From Pseudomonas helleri (lineage in GTDB: Bacteria; Pseudomonadota; Gammaproteobacteria; Pseudomonadales; Pseudomonadaceae), in assembly GCF_001043025.1 (NCBI RefSeq), contig NZ_JYLD01000003.1, positions 434,001 through 498,000 on the forward strand: a DNA stretch of 64,000 nt, given 5' to 3'. Position numbers and translations under genes: made by a program. A model generated the notes under the pieces. It was given only the letters and a program-made list of their open reading frames with translations. It was not told the DNA's origin and searched no databases. Positions 21,158 to 29,648 of the stretch are shown here, one piece after another (within the stretch, counting starts at the first letter, position 1; each line of letters begins with the position of its first letter).

Positions 21158-21186
21158 TTGACACACCCCCCTTACGAGGGAATAAT
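21158..21186 (+). promoter_or_regulatory. Promoter of tRNA-Met
   Basis: A consensus -35 TTGACA (21158-21163) and -10-like AATAAT (21181-21186) are spaced by 17 bp. Transcription would start a few bases before the mature tRNA. Confidence 0.8.
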
Positions 21187-21196
21187 GCGCGCCATC

Positions 21197-21273
21197 GGCT
21201 ACATAGCTCAGTTGGTTAGAGCATAGCATTCATAATGCTGGGGTCCGGGGTTCAAGTCCCTGTGTAGCCACCA
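21197..21273 (+). tRNA. tRNA-Met (anticodon CAT), elongator type
   Basis: The 77-nt gene has paired acceptor arms GGCTACA/TGTAGCC, encoded CCA, D-loop with GTTGGTTAGAGC and anticodon loop TTCATAA with CAT at 21231-21233. A fully paired acceptor end (G1-C72) and the loop sequence indicate the elongator rather than initiator Met tRNA. Confidence 0.93.
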
Positions 21274-21317
21274 AACACCGGTTTCACCACATCGCAAGAT
21301 GAAATGAAACCAACGAG

Positions 21318-21343
21318 AAAGCCCGCCTAGTGCGGGCTTTTTT
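21318..21343 (+). terminator. Terminator after tRNA-Met
   Basis: AAGCCCGC pairs with GCGGGCTT and is followed by a T run. It ends the tRNA-Met transcript about 45 bp after the mature 3' end. Confidence 0.92.
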
Positions 21344-21364
21344 GTGCCTGTCGATAAATAGCCT

Positions 21365-21460
21365 GTAGTCGCTGACGAGGAACGAAGGCTGCGATGGGTT
21401 GCGCAGCGACTCGCTTTTGAAGGGCTTGCGGCCCTTATCGCAGCCTGCGGCAGCGACTAC
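21365..21460. repeat. REP-like element, GTAGTCGCTG family, copy 2
   Basis: GTAGTCGCTG at 21365-21374 pairs with CAGCGACTAC at 21451-21460. Inner arms AGGCTGCGAT and ATCGCAGCCT pair as well. It is the same family as 19703-19803, so the two copies bracket the fsr and tRNA-Met segment. Confidence 0.8.
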
Positions 21461-21734
21461 AGAGGTTGCTAATCAGCCATTTCGTACGACGCTTCCCTTT
21501 CAATCCGCTGAAACATCCTAGAAACTTCCGTTCGCTTGTGCCTGATCATTTCGGGGAATAGTCTCGGCCCATCGCTGCAAAACAGCGGTCGGGTTTAGTC
21601 GCCCGTGTTCCCTAGGCGCAAGGCGCCACCTCCGCGAGGCGCTTTTTCTTGGCCTGCGTTTTATGGTGGCCGTGCGCAGGGCGTCCATGTGGCGCGCCGG
21701 GTTCCTAGGTGACCGGTCGACTAACCTGCGCATG

Positions 21735-21794
21735 GCTGCCACCCATTCGTTTAGTCGCGACAAGTGACAGCTCCTTAAACACCCTAGGAGTTGT
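21735..21794 (+). promoter_or_regulatory. Leader RNA with two mutually exclusive hairpins masking the ribosome-binding site
   Basis: Segment 21767-21775 (ACAGCTCCT) can pair over 9 bp (one G-U) with 21786-21794 (AGGAGTTGT), which contains the Shine-Dalgarno AGGAG of the DUF6124 gene. Part of the same segment, in 21764-21771 (GTGACAGC), can instead pair with 21735-21742 (GCTGCCAC; 7 of 8). The two structures share 21767-21771 and cannot coexist, so the upstream hairpin would free the ribosome-binding site. The pairing is read directly; a regulatory role is inferred. Confidence 0.5.
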
Positions 21795-21798
21795 AACA

Positions 21799-22149
21799 AT
21801 GAAAAAGCTGGTCCCCGATCCACCCGCCCTACCCCTGCAAACTGCTGCTCAGTGCGATGCATCGTCGTTAGACCGTGCCGCCACCGATCGCGCCCTCGAT
21901 TACTACCTGCACGACCATAAGCCTCCACGGCACGTGGATCAGGCCACGTATGCCATACCCGACAGCGTCAATTTAGAAGCGGCTTTGGCCCAAGCGTCAG
22001 ACTTGTTGCGCTACGCGGGCGCTTCGGCGAGTGAGGCGGGGAATGGCTTGAGCGGGCATTCGCGTAGTTTGGTGTTGTCCTGCATGCACCTGGTGGAGCT
22101 GGCCAAGGCGTATGTGGATAAATCGCTGGATGGTGTGACGACGCACTAA
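21799..22149 (+). CDS. DUF6124/DUF3077-family small protein
   Basis: The 116-residue protein starts MKKLVPDPPALP and carries a central segment with DRALDYYLHD and a C-terminal helical half with LEAALAQASDLLRYAGASASE and LVLSCMHLVELAKAYVDKSL. I associate this pattern with the DUF6124 (formerly DUF3077) family found in several copies in Pseudomonas genomes. No signal peptide or membrane segment is present. The ATG follows AGGAG by a normal distance, but that site lies in the hairpin described above. Function is unknown. The gap of about 340 bp upstream holds no other clear gene, only the leader and a possible 34-codon ORF. Confidence 0.7.
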   Translation: MKKLVPDPPALPLQTAAQCDASSLDRAATDRALDYYLHDHKPPRHVDQATYAIPDSVNLEAALAQASDLLRYAGASASEAGNGLSGHSRSLVLSCMHLVELAKAYVDKSLDGVTTH

Positions 22150-22155
22150 AGCAGC

Positions 22156-22181
22156 ACGCGCCTGAGTGCAAGCAGGCGCGT
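22156..22181. terminator. Hairpin between convergent DUF6124 gene and hybrid kinase
   Basis: A perfect 9-bp stem (ACGCGCCTG with CAGGCGCGT) lies 7 bp after the DUF6124 stop codon and 23 bp from the stop of the convergent kinase gene. No T run follows on either strand, so termination may be partial or factor-dependent. Confidence 0.5.
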
Positions 22182-22203
22182 CATGGCCGATACAAGGCTA
22201 TGC

Positions 22204-25200
22204 CTATCGAGGCGGGTACAACGCGCCCTCAATCATCTTGAGCACAACCCGGTGCAATCGCTTCAAAAATGCCTCAACCGCACTGGCCGACTCTGGATTC
22301 AAAGGCTCATGCAACAGGGTTACTTCACACACACCGCACGCCGCAGCCAGATCTTGAGCCCCTACGGTGGCTAGCGAACCATTGATTCGGTGCAGATAGC
22401 TGATCAGCTTTGAAGTATTGGAGGTTTGCAAAGCCTGCTCAGCCTGTTCCAGGTCTTCCTGCATGGTTGTCACAAACAAACGATGCATGGCTGGCGAAAG
22501 GGTTATCCAGCCTTCAAGGTCAGCAGCATGTTCAGCGGGCGCCTGTTCCTGTAGTGCCTGCGGAGCCACTGCTGCGGGTTGCCGAGAATAGGCTGCCAAG
22601 GTCTGGCGTAAGGTCTCAAGGTTCAAGGGTTTGACCAGCCAGGCGTTCATCCCGACCTTGAGGCAGTGTTCGCCCTCTTCACGTAACGCATTGGCAGTCA
22701 CTCCAATAATCGGTACGTCCGAGTCCAACTGACGCAAGCGCTGGGTGAGCTGATACCCGTCGAGCTTGGGCATGTTGACGTCGGTGATCACCAGATCGAA
22801 TGACGCCTCTTTCCAACGCAACAGGGCTTCTTCGCCATCTTGGGCCAACGTCACCCGTACGCCCAAGGCCTCAAGCTGTTCCTTGAGGATCTCGCGGTTG
22901 ACGGGGTTGTCTTCTGCAACCAACACGCTCAAGTCCATGTCTGAAACAGGCTCGGCGATGTAGGCCGGCAGTTCGCAGGTAGAGCCTTGCGCCACCTGCA
23001 TCAAGGTTTTGGCAATCGCGCGGATGTCATAGGCATTGACCTCCCAACCGCGCACTGTTTTTTGCGGCAGGCTCGGCGCGGTTCCCGTGGCGATCACTCG
23101 GGCGCCCTGCCAAAGTTGCGCAGCCAATGGATCCGGCTCAACGTCGAGCAACACGGCATCACTGTCTTCAGTGCCTGCATCCGACCAGACCAAGGCTCGC
23201 GCGCCCCAACCGCCAAGCCATTCAGTCAGGCTCTGGGCAAGATCCTTAAGCGGCGCACGCACATAAACGCTCACGCCTTGCAGATTAATGTCGGTACTGT
23301 TGGCCAGCGCACCTGCCACGATGGGCAAGCGTATATGCAATGAAAAACTGCTGCCCAAGCCAGGCTCACTGACTACTCGCAAGTGGGCGCCCATCATTTC
23401 ACTGAGCCGAGCGCAGATCGACAACCCCAGCCCCGCACCACCCGCCAGCTCGCTCCCCCCCACGTGAGAAAAAGGCTTGAACAGTTTCGGCAGTTCCTGC
23501 TCGCTGATGCCCATACCGGTGTCGGAGACTTGCCATTGCAGTGAGACATGGTCGCGCTCGATGTCTGTCACTTTCAGCCGCAGGACCACACGCCCAAAAT
23601 CCGTGAACTTGATGGCATTGCTGAGCAAGTTGTTGATGATTTGACGGATTCGCACCGCATCACCGCACACCAGAGGCGGCAAGGAGGCGTCAGCGCAGGC
23701 GAAAATTTTCAGGCCTTTGTTGTTTGCCGAAGCGGCATAACTGCGCACCGCATCTTCAAACACATCCAGCGGGCTAAAGGGTTTCGGCTCGACCGCCATT
23801 TGCCCGGACTCGATCTTGGACACGTCCAGCACATCGCTGATGAGTTGAAACAACACCGTCGACGAACGCTGAATGGTGCGCAGGTATTCCTGCTGACGTG
23901 CATTGAGCGGGGTCATTTCCAGCAACTCGAGATTGCCGAGTACGCCATACAGAGGCGTGCGGATTTCATGACTCATGGTGGCCAGAAACAGGGTTTTAGC
24001 CTTGCTGGCCTCATCGGCGGAGCGGCGCGCCTCCTCCATCATATTGGCGTCGTCGACATGCCGGGTGATGTCGTTGAAACCACACAGCACCACGTCTTTG
24101 CCCTTGTAACGGGTAAGCGCAAAACACACCAGAAGGTGGCGGCCGGCAACCTCAAGCTGGACCTCGCCCGGTTCACGCTTGGCATAGTCGCGCTTCAAGA
24201 GCGCGATCAATTCAGGCGTGCCCTGCCATTGCTGGGCACGCTGATTCTCCAGTAATACGATGCCCGTGCCACGCTGCACCACACACAAACCAACGGGTGC
24301 GTTGTCGAGCATGACCCGATTGAACTCTTCGCTTTCAGCCAGCGACTGGTTGGCGCGGTTTGCAGGCTCGATGATTTGCAGGCGATACCAGCGGTTGAGG
24401 CGCCAGGCAATCAACGCAAACAGCAAGACCAGCACCACAGTTCCCAACAAGGGCCACTTGGCGTAACCGAAAAAGTTCTGGTAACTGATGGTGTACAGAC
24501 CGACCCAAGGATCTGAGCCCCCCGAACTCAACTTGAAGTGCAAACCGTCAGACTGAAAACTCATGCCAAACGGCAAGTCATACGCATCCAGATCATCGCC
24601 CAGCAGTACCTCGCCAGCGGGCGAAATCAGCGTCAGCTGACTCTTGCTCGGGCGCATCAACAACCGCTCAAGGTCACTGATATCACTGACATCCAGCAAA
24701 GCGGTGAGGATCACGGAGTCGTCATCTGCTGGGCCGGGCAAAAAGCGATGAGACAAACCCACACCTATAGCGCCCACGATGTATTTGCGTTTCTGGATAA
24801 GGCCGGCCGGGGCACGTACCCATAACACCTGGTTGTCATCGAGTTTGGGACCCAAGGTGACAAGCTGGTCATACAGGCGTTTGGTCACCTCAAAGAAGTT
24901 GAATTTTTGCAGCAGCGGGAACTGCCGGGCCCCATCAATACCGGGCACGGCAATGGTGAACAGGTCGGTGGGTGAAAAGACAAACACTTGGGGCGCCGTG
25001 TAATGGGAATCGGACCAATAGGCGGCAAACAGATCGGTCAACTGCACGCCAAACGAGTAAACGCCGGCCATTTGTTCAGCGCTGAACTTATCGCGCTGGC
25101 TGACGGTAAAGGGCAGTGATTTGGCGGTGTCGCGGCTCTGAAACAAACGCTCATCGGCCTGACGCATCAACTCGGTGTGTGAGCGCGGCACACTGTCTTC

Positions 25201-25473
25201 CAACAGATTCTCGTTATCCTGGCCATAGCTTTCGGCTGCCGTGCGCAAAAAGGCTTCATGTTCATGAATGCTTTCCATCAGCCGCGCAAAGTGAAAATCA
25301 GTCTTCTCGCCCTCCTCCTTCAACACCCGGTTAACCGCCCAATAACTCATGCTCACCAACAGCAGGGCCAGCCCGGTCAGCAGGAGCAGCAATTTATTGA
25401 GTCTGAGTGAACTCAGTGCCAAGGCACCGAGGCGTACTTTTGCTTGTTTCATGAGAGAGCCTATCAGGGGCAT
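22204..25473 (-). CDS. Hybrid sensor histidine kinase with REC and Hpt domains (RocS-like)
   Basis: The 1089-residue protein has a membrane helix at about 27-47, a periplasmic sensor region (50-335), a second helix (340-358) and a PAS-like segment (380-475). HisKA follows with phosphoacceptor His502 ([13 protein letters not shown]), then HATPase (DTGMGISEQELPKLF, GLGLSI). A degenerate receiver-like segment (730-800) has no acidic pocket. A full receiver with Asp898 (LVITDVNMPKLDG) and a C-terminal Hpt with His1028 (YLHRINGSLA) complete it. This is a complete His-Asp-His relay. It lies divergent to fimbrial operon 1 and is a clear paralogue of the kinase at 34989-37757. The P. aeruginosa Roc kinases controlling cup fimbriae are the likely relatives. 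Confidence 0.85.
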   Translation of the reverse strand: MPLIGSLMKQAKVRLGALALSSLRLNKLLLLLTGLALLLVSMSYWAVNRVLKEEGEKTDFHFARLMESIHEHEAFLRTAAESYGQDNENLLEDSVPRSHTELMRQADERLFQSRDTAKSLPFTVSQRDKFSAEQMAGVYSFGVQLTDLFAAYWSDSHYTAPQVFVFSPTDLFTIAVPGIDGARQFPLLQKFNFFEVTKRLYDQLVTLGPKLDDNQVLWVRAPAGLIQKRKYIVGAIGVGLSHRFLPGPADDDSVILTALLDVSDISDLERLLMRPSKSQLTLISPAGEVLLGDDLDAYDLPFGMSFQSDGLHFKLSSGGSDPWVGLYTISYQNFFGYAKWPLLGTVVLVLLFALIAWRLNRWYRLQIIEPANRANQSLAESEEFNRVMLDNAPVGLCVVQRGTGIVLLENQRAQQWQGTPELIALLKRDYAKREPGEVQLEVAGRHLLVCFALTRYKGKDVVLCGFNDITRHVDDANMMEEARRSADEASKAKTLFLATMSHEIRTPLYGVLGNLELLEMTPLNARQQEYLRTIQRSSTVLFQLISDVLDVSKIESGQMAVEPKPFSPLDVFEDAVRSYAASANNKGLKIFACADASLPPLVCGDAVRIRQIINNLLSNAIKFTDFGRVVLRLKVTDIERDHVSLQWQVSDTGMGISEQELPKLFKPFSHVGGSELAGGAGLGLSICARLSEMMGAHLRVVSEPGLGSSFSLHIRLPIVAGALANSTDINLQGVSVYVRAPLKDLAQSLTEWLGGWGARALVWSDAGTEDSDAVLLDVEPDPLAAQLWQGARVIATGTAPSLPQKTVRGWEVNAYDIRAIAKTLMQVAQGSTCELPAYIAEPVSDMDLSVLVAEDNPVNREILKEQLEALGVRVTLAQDGEEALLRWKEASFDLVITDVNMPKLDGYQLTQRLRQLDSDVPIIGVTANALREEGEHCLKVGMNAWLVKPLNLETLRQTLAAYSRQPAAVAPQALQEQAPAEHAADLEGWITLSPAMHRLFVTTMQEDLEQAEQALQTSNTSKLISYLHRINGSLATVGAQDLAAACGVCEVTLLHEPLNPESASAVEAFLKRLHRVVLKMIEGALYPPR

Positions 25474-25537
25474 TGCGGCCCAAAAATATAGTGCCTACGA
25501 AAACAGGAATCGTCTGATGGGGCTCAAGCCCGGCAAA

Positions 25538-25552
25538 TTGCATCCTATGCAA
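25538..25552. promoter_or_regulatory. TTGCAT-CCT-ATGCAA palindrome upstream of fimbrial operon 1
   Basis: A perfect 6-bp inverted repeat with a 3-bp spacer lies in the 161-bp region between the divergent kinase and major pilin genes. Such symmetric sites often bind dimeric regulators of the LuxR/NarL type, which are encoded nearby. No binding data exist here, so this is only a candidate operator. Confidence 0.35.
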
Positions 25553-25634
25553 CACCTGCTGCGGCGAGCCGTGAACAGGGGGGGGACGATCAAAAATGGA
25601 TATCACACATAATTTCTTGCAGAGGGCATCTCTC

Positions 25635-26216
25635 ATGTTTCAAACAATCGGCAAATACACTGCGCTGTGCGGCTCCACGCTGCTGATCGCAATGGCAGCT
25701 GCCACCGTACACGCAGCTGATGGTCAAGTTGAATTCACTGGCAGCGTCAACGATAACGCCTGCACCATCAACAGCGAAAGCGTGAAGAAGTCGGTTGATA
25801 TGGGCCAGGTCCGTATTGCTGACTTCCCTAACACTGTAGGCGCTGTCGCGACCTCGGGTGCTACACCGTTCTCGATCTCGCTGGAAAACTGCAGCGGTTC
25901 GACCCTGAAGAACGCTTCCATCAAGTTCAGCGGCCAACAAGCGGCATCGGACGCCACCGTACTGGGCATGGTCGGTTCTAATCAGGTATCTGGCGTGGGT
26001 ATCCAGATCGCTGACGCCCGTACCGGCGACAAACTGCCTTTGAACACCGCCAGCACCGATTACGTGCTGCGCCCACAGTCCAACACGTTTGACTTTACAG
26101 CGTCCTACGTACGCCTTGTGGCTGATACCCCAGGCACCGAGGGTGCACCAGGTACCCGTGGTATCGGTACCGGTCAGGTTAACGCGCTGGCTACCTTCGA
26201 CGTTACTTACAAGTAA
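25635..26216 (+). CDS. Major fimbrial pilin, fimbrial operon 1
   Basis: The 193-residue precursor has a signal peptide ending VHAADGQ and the type 1 pilin fold: VEFTGSVNDNACTIN with its first cysteine, a second cysteine in ISLENCSGS, and the C-terminal beta-strand ALATFDVTYK used for donor-strand exchange. AGAGGG precedes the ATG at 25635, which is chosen over an upstream in-frame ATG that would bury the signal peptide. It is the first gene of the operon and is followed by a hairpin before the chaperone gene. Codon use is biased, as expected for an abundant subunit. Confidence 0.93.
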   Translation: MFQTIGKYTALCGSTLLIAMAAATVHAADGQVEFTGSVNDNACTINSESVKKSVDMGQVRIADFPNTVGAVATSGATPFSISLENCSGSTLKNASIKFSGQQAASDATVLGMVGSNQVSGVGIQIADARTGDKLPLNTASTDYVLRPQSNTFDFTASYVRLVADTPGTEGAPGTRGIGTGQVNALATFDVTYK

Positions 26217-26226
26217 CTCATTTTTA

Positions 26227-26268
26227 TTAACGCAAGGGCTCGTGACTAATCACGGGCTCTGGCGTTAA
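26227..26268 (+). other. Intercistronic hairpin after the major pilin gene (operon 1)
   Basis: The outer arms TTAACGC (26227-26233) and GCGTTAA (26262-26268) pair perfectly. The inner arms AGGGCTCGTGA and TCACGGGCTCT pair with a few wobbles. No T run follows. It probably protects or partly terminates the pilin mRNA so that pilin exceeds chaperone and usher. Operon 2 has a hairpin at the same place. Confidence 0.7.
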
Positions 26269-26283
26269 CAAGAGGACCTCTAC

Positions 26284-26982
26284 ATGCGTTTAAAAGTTGC
26301 AGCCTTTTTGGCGTTGGCAGCAGGCTTTTGGCTGCCCCACGTTCAGGCAGGCGTCAATGTCGGCTCCACACGCGTCGTCTACCAAAGCAAGGAAAAGGAA
26401 GCCAACCTATCACTCTCAAACTCGGGCGAAGATGGCGTTCCGTATCTGGTGCAATCGTGGGTCAGCCCTTATGACAATAAGGATGACAGTGCAGATGAGT
26501 TCATCATCACGCCGCCCCTGTTCCGCCTGGACGCCAAAGCTCAGAACATCCTGCGAATCATCGCCACCAACGTTAAAAGCCTGCCCACCGACAAAGAAAG
26601 CCTGTTTTTACTGAATGTCAAAGCGATCCCGGCCAAGAGTGCCGAGCAAAGCAGCCAGAACGTGCTGCAGATTGCCCTTAAGACCACCATCAAACTGTTC
26701 TACCGCCCTGCCGGCTTGCAGGGTTCTCTGCCTGAGGCTGTTGAAAAACTGCAATGGCGTGCTGAAGGCGGAAAACTGACGGTGCAAAACCCGTCGGGCT
26801 ACAACGTAGTCGTCAGTGACTTGCTGATTAACAACACGGCCAGCAAAGGCATGCCCGAGGTGATCAAGCCCGGCAGCACCGTCACCACGCCGATCGCGCT
26901 GAAAAACAGCGACACGCTGGAACTCAGCTACATCAATGAATACGGCAGCACCGTCAAGGCGGCACCTGTTACCCCTCATTGA
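26284..26982 (+). CDS. Periplasmic fimbrial chaperone (PapD family), operon 1
   Basis: The 232-residue precursor has signal peptide MRLKVAAFLALAAGFWLPHVQA, then the chaperone N-terminal domain (GSTRVVYQSKEKEANLSLSN, PYLVQSWVSP, FRLDAKAQNILRI). The KESLFLLNVKAIPA segment and IALKTTIKLFYRP complete the PapD-like signature. It binds pilins in the periplasm and donates its G1 strand. AGAGGA precedes the start. It lies between the pilin hairpin and the usher gene. Confidence 0.95.
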   Translation: MRLKVAAFLALAAGFWLPHVQAGVNVGSTRVVYQSKEKEANLSLSNSGEDGVPYLVQSWVSPYDNKDDSADEFIITPPLFRLDAKAQNILRIIATNVKSLPTDKESLFLLNVKAIPAKSAEQSSQNVLQIALKTTIKLFYRPAGLQGSLPEAVEKLQWRAEGGKLTVQNPSGYNVVVSDLLINNTASKGMPEVIKPGSTVTTPIALKNSDTLELSYINEYGSTVKAAPVTPH

Positions 26983-27017
26983 TTCGTGAATGAACCGTTG
27001 AACAGAAGGATTCCCTC

Positions 27018-29648
27018 ATGCTGCGAGTGCGCATGTGCGCCTTCGCGCGCCGAGTAAAAAACTTAAGTACGTTAAGCCTTAGTGTTCTCGGCTTCACCGC
27101 AACTGCAGCGCATGCGGAATTCAGCTTCGACTCTTCCTTTCTCGAAATTGGTGGCGGTAACACGTCGTCCGAAGTGGCTGAGCAAGTTAAAGCAATGAGC
27201 CAGGGGCAATTGCCCGGGATTTACCGGGTTGACCTATCAGTGGATGACCGGGTGGTTGAACAACGCGACATGAACTTTATTCGCGAGACCCCGAGCCAGG
27301 TATCTACACCTAACGGCCTGTTCCCGTGCTTTAGCCTTCAAGCCCTGACGGAGCTGGGCATTGACCCCGCGCGCCTGAAGGACGCAGAGATCAGCCCTGA
27401 CAAGTGTGTGTACTTCAACCGTGAATTGACCGGCGTCACGTACGACTACGACTTCAATAAACAAAGCCTGAACCTGCAAGTGCCTCAGGCTTTTATCGGC
27501 GATGTGCCGTTCGAGACTCGCCGCAAAAACTGGAGCAACGGCGAGCAGGTTGCATTTGCCAATTACAGCTTTTCCGGCAGTAACTACGAAACCCAGACCG
27601 GCAACCGCCAATCCCAGTTCGGCAGTGTACACAGCGGCATTAATAGCGGTGCCTGGCGCTTTCGCAACTTTTCGACCTGGCAAAAAAGCACCAATGTCGA
27701 AGGCAGCTGGAAGTCCGTAGACACCTATGTCCAGCATGACCTGGGCAACCTGATGGCCATTGCCACCGTTGGTGAAAGCTCAACCGACAGCGACCTGTTT
27801 GACACGATCTCGTATCGCGGTGTGGGCATTGCGTCTGACCTGGACATGCTGCCCGATGATGCGCGCAACTTTGCCCCGGTGATCCGTGGGGTGGCCAACG
27901 GTCGCTCGCTGGTGACCTTGCGCCAGCGCGGCTATGTGATCAGTGAACAGTGGGTGCCGTCCGGACCTTTCGCCCTTAAGGGCCTGTACTCGACGTCCAG
28001 CAACGGTGACATCGAAGTGACGGTCGAAGGCCCCAATGGTGAGCGCCAGGTGTATATCCAGTCATTCTCGTCGGTGCCGTATATGTTGCGCGAAGGCCAA
28101 CAGAGCTACTCGGTCACAGCGGGGCAATTCCGCCCGGCAGACGGTGCGCTGAACTCGCAGAAACCCACCTTTGTTCAGGGTACCTACCGTCGCGGGCTGA
28201 CAGAGGGCACCACGCTGTTTGGTGGCTCTATCGTCAGCGAGCAATACAAATCGGCACTGGTGGGCTTTGCCCATGACTTCGCTGGCTTCGGCGCCATTTC
28301 GCTGGATGTGACCCATGCCATCAGTGATGACATAGGCACGGATTCCAAGACCCTGTCAGGGCAGTCGTACCGCTTTCGCTACTCCAAGTCCATCGACTTG
28401 ACCGATACCAGCTTCAGCCTGGTGGGCTATCGCTACTCCACCAACGGCTATTACAGTTTTAACGAGGCCATCAGCGCACGCGCCAACAATACGCTGGTGC
28501 CGTACACAGATGAAACGCTCAGTAATAACGCTGCTTTTTCTCCCTATTTGGGCGGCCATATGAAAAGCAGCTTTACCGCCAACGTATCGCAACAACTGGG
28601 CAGCTATGGCGGTATGTACGCCAACCTGACCAAAACCGATTACTGGAACCGGGCCCAAAGCAATACGTCCATTCAAGTGGGCTACAGCTTCAGTGTCGGC
28701 AGTGCTTCGTACAACGTAGGCCTGGCCCAGAACAGCGGCACCGGCGATGACATCCGCAGCGTGTCGTTGAGCGTCAGTCTACCGCTGGGTAACCCCGGCA
28801 GCAGCAGCCGTGTCGGCCTGAGTACCAACCAGGACACGGCCGGTAATGCGTCGCGTAACGCGACATTCAGCGGCAATCAATTTCAGAACGACGCACTGTC
28901 TTACACCTTGGGTATTAACCAGCAGATCAGCGATGAAGATCGCGTGCTGGGCAGTTCGATCGCGGCCCGTTACAACGCCGCCAATGCCATATGGCACGGT
29001 TCTTACAACAGGGATCAAAACACCCGTCAGATGGACTACGGCGTGGAAGGCGGCGTCGTTGCCACCCGCGAAACCCTGATGTTCACCCAGCCATTGGGCG
29101 AAACCAACATCATCGTGGCCACGCCGGGGGCCGCCAATGTCGGTGTGTTGACCAAAAGCGGGATCAAGACCAACAGCAGTGGCTACACGATTATTCCGTC
29201 AGCCCAGCCGTACCGCAAAAACAAGGTGTCACTCAACACTGACTCGCTCTCGGACAACACTGATATCGCGAATTTGGTGCAGGAAGTCACCCCTAATCGA
29301 GGCGCTTTTGTGATGGCTAATTTTGAAACTCACAACGGTCGCCGCCTGTTGCTCAGCATTACCTCCAGCAATGGCAAACCGGCGCCCTTCGCTGCTGAAG
29401 CTCAACTGTTCGACCTCGATGGCACGCTATTGAGCAGCGCCATGGTCGCGGATAAAGGCCGGGTATTTATGACCGGCGTACCTGAAAAGGCGCGCCTGCA
29501 GATTAACGTCAGCGGCCAGCCGTGGTGCACCCAAGACCTGGACCTGAACACCTACAACCTGTCTGACGCAGGCATTGGGCAAGTGCAACTGCGTTGCAAT
29601 GCCCAACTGGCCACGCCGGCAGACACAAAGGGGACTCCCGATGCATGA
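27018..29648 (+). CDS. Outer-membrane fimbrial usher, operon 1
   Basis: The 876-residue protein has the FimD/PapC layout: a signal peptide near the N-terminus, N-terminal periplasmic domain (FSFDSSFLEIGGGN, LPGIYRVDLSVDDR), a 24-strand barrel interrupted by the plug, and C-terminal domains (RLLLSITSSNGKPAPFAAE, then TGVPEKARLQINV) ending with CTQDLDLNTYNLS. It forms the pore through which chaperone-pilin complexes are assembled. AGAAGGA lies 7 bp before the ATG. The last 8 nt overlap the next gene. Confidence 0.96.
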   Translation: MLRVRMCAFARRVKNLSTLSLSVLGFTATAAHAEFSFDSSFLEIGGGNTSSEVAEQVKAMSQGQLPGIYRVDLSVDDRVVEQRDMNFIRETPSQVSTPNGLFPCFSLQALTELGIDPARLKDAEISPDKCVYFNRELTGVTYDYDFNKQSLNLQVPQAFIGDVPFETRRKNWSNGEQVAFANYSFSGSNYETQTGNRQSQFGSVHSGINSGAWRFRNFSTWQKSTNVEGSWKSVDTYVQHDLGNLMAIATVGESSTDSDLFDTISYRGVGIASDLDMLPDDARNFAPVIRGVANGRSLVTLRQRGYVISEQWVPSGPFALKGLYSTSSNGDIEVTVEGPNGERQVYIQSFSSVPYMLREGQQSYSVTAGQFRPADGALNSQKPTFVQGTYRRGLTEGTTLFGGSIVSEQYKSALVGFAHDFAGFGAISLDVTHAISDDIGTDSKTLSGQSYRFRYSKSIDLTDTSFSLVGYRYSTNGYYSFNEAISARANNTLVPYTDETLSNNAAFSPYLGGHMKSSFTANVSQQLGSYGGMYANLTKTDYWNRAQSNTSIQVGYSFSVGSASYNVGLAQNSGTGDDIRSVSLSVSLPLGNPGSSSRVGLSTNQDTAGNASRNATFSGNQFQNDALSYTLGINQQISDEDRVLGSSIAARYNAANAIWHGSYNRDQNTRQMDYGVEGGVVATRETLMFTQPLGETNIIVATPGAANVGVLTKSGIKTNSSGYTIIPSAQPYRKNKVSLNTDSLSDNTDIANLVQEVTPNRGAFVMANFETHNGRRLLLSITSSNGKPAPFAAEAQLFDLDGTLLSSAMVADKGRVFMTGVPEKARLQINVSGQPWCTQDLDLNTYNLSDAGIGQVQLRCNAQLATPADTKGTPDA

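Noticed and set aside
21197..21273. tRNA-Met as an integration site for a genomic island
   Set aside because: No integrase gene and no repeated tRNA 3' end was found downstream in the window.
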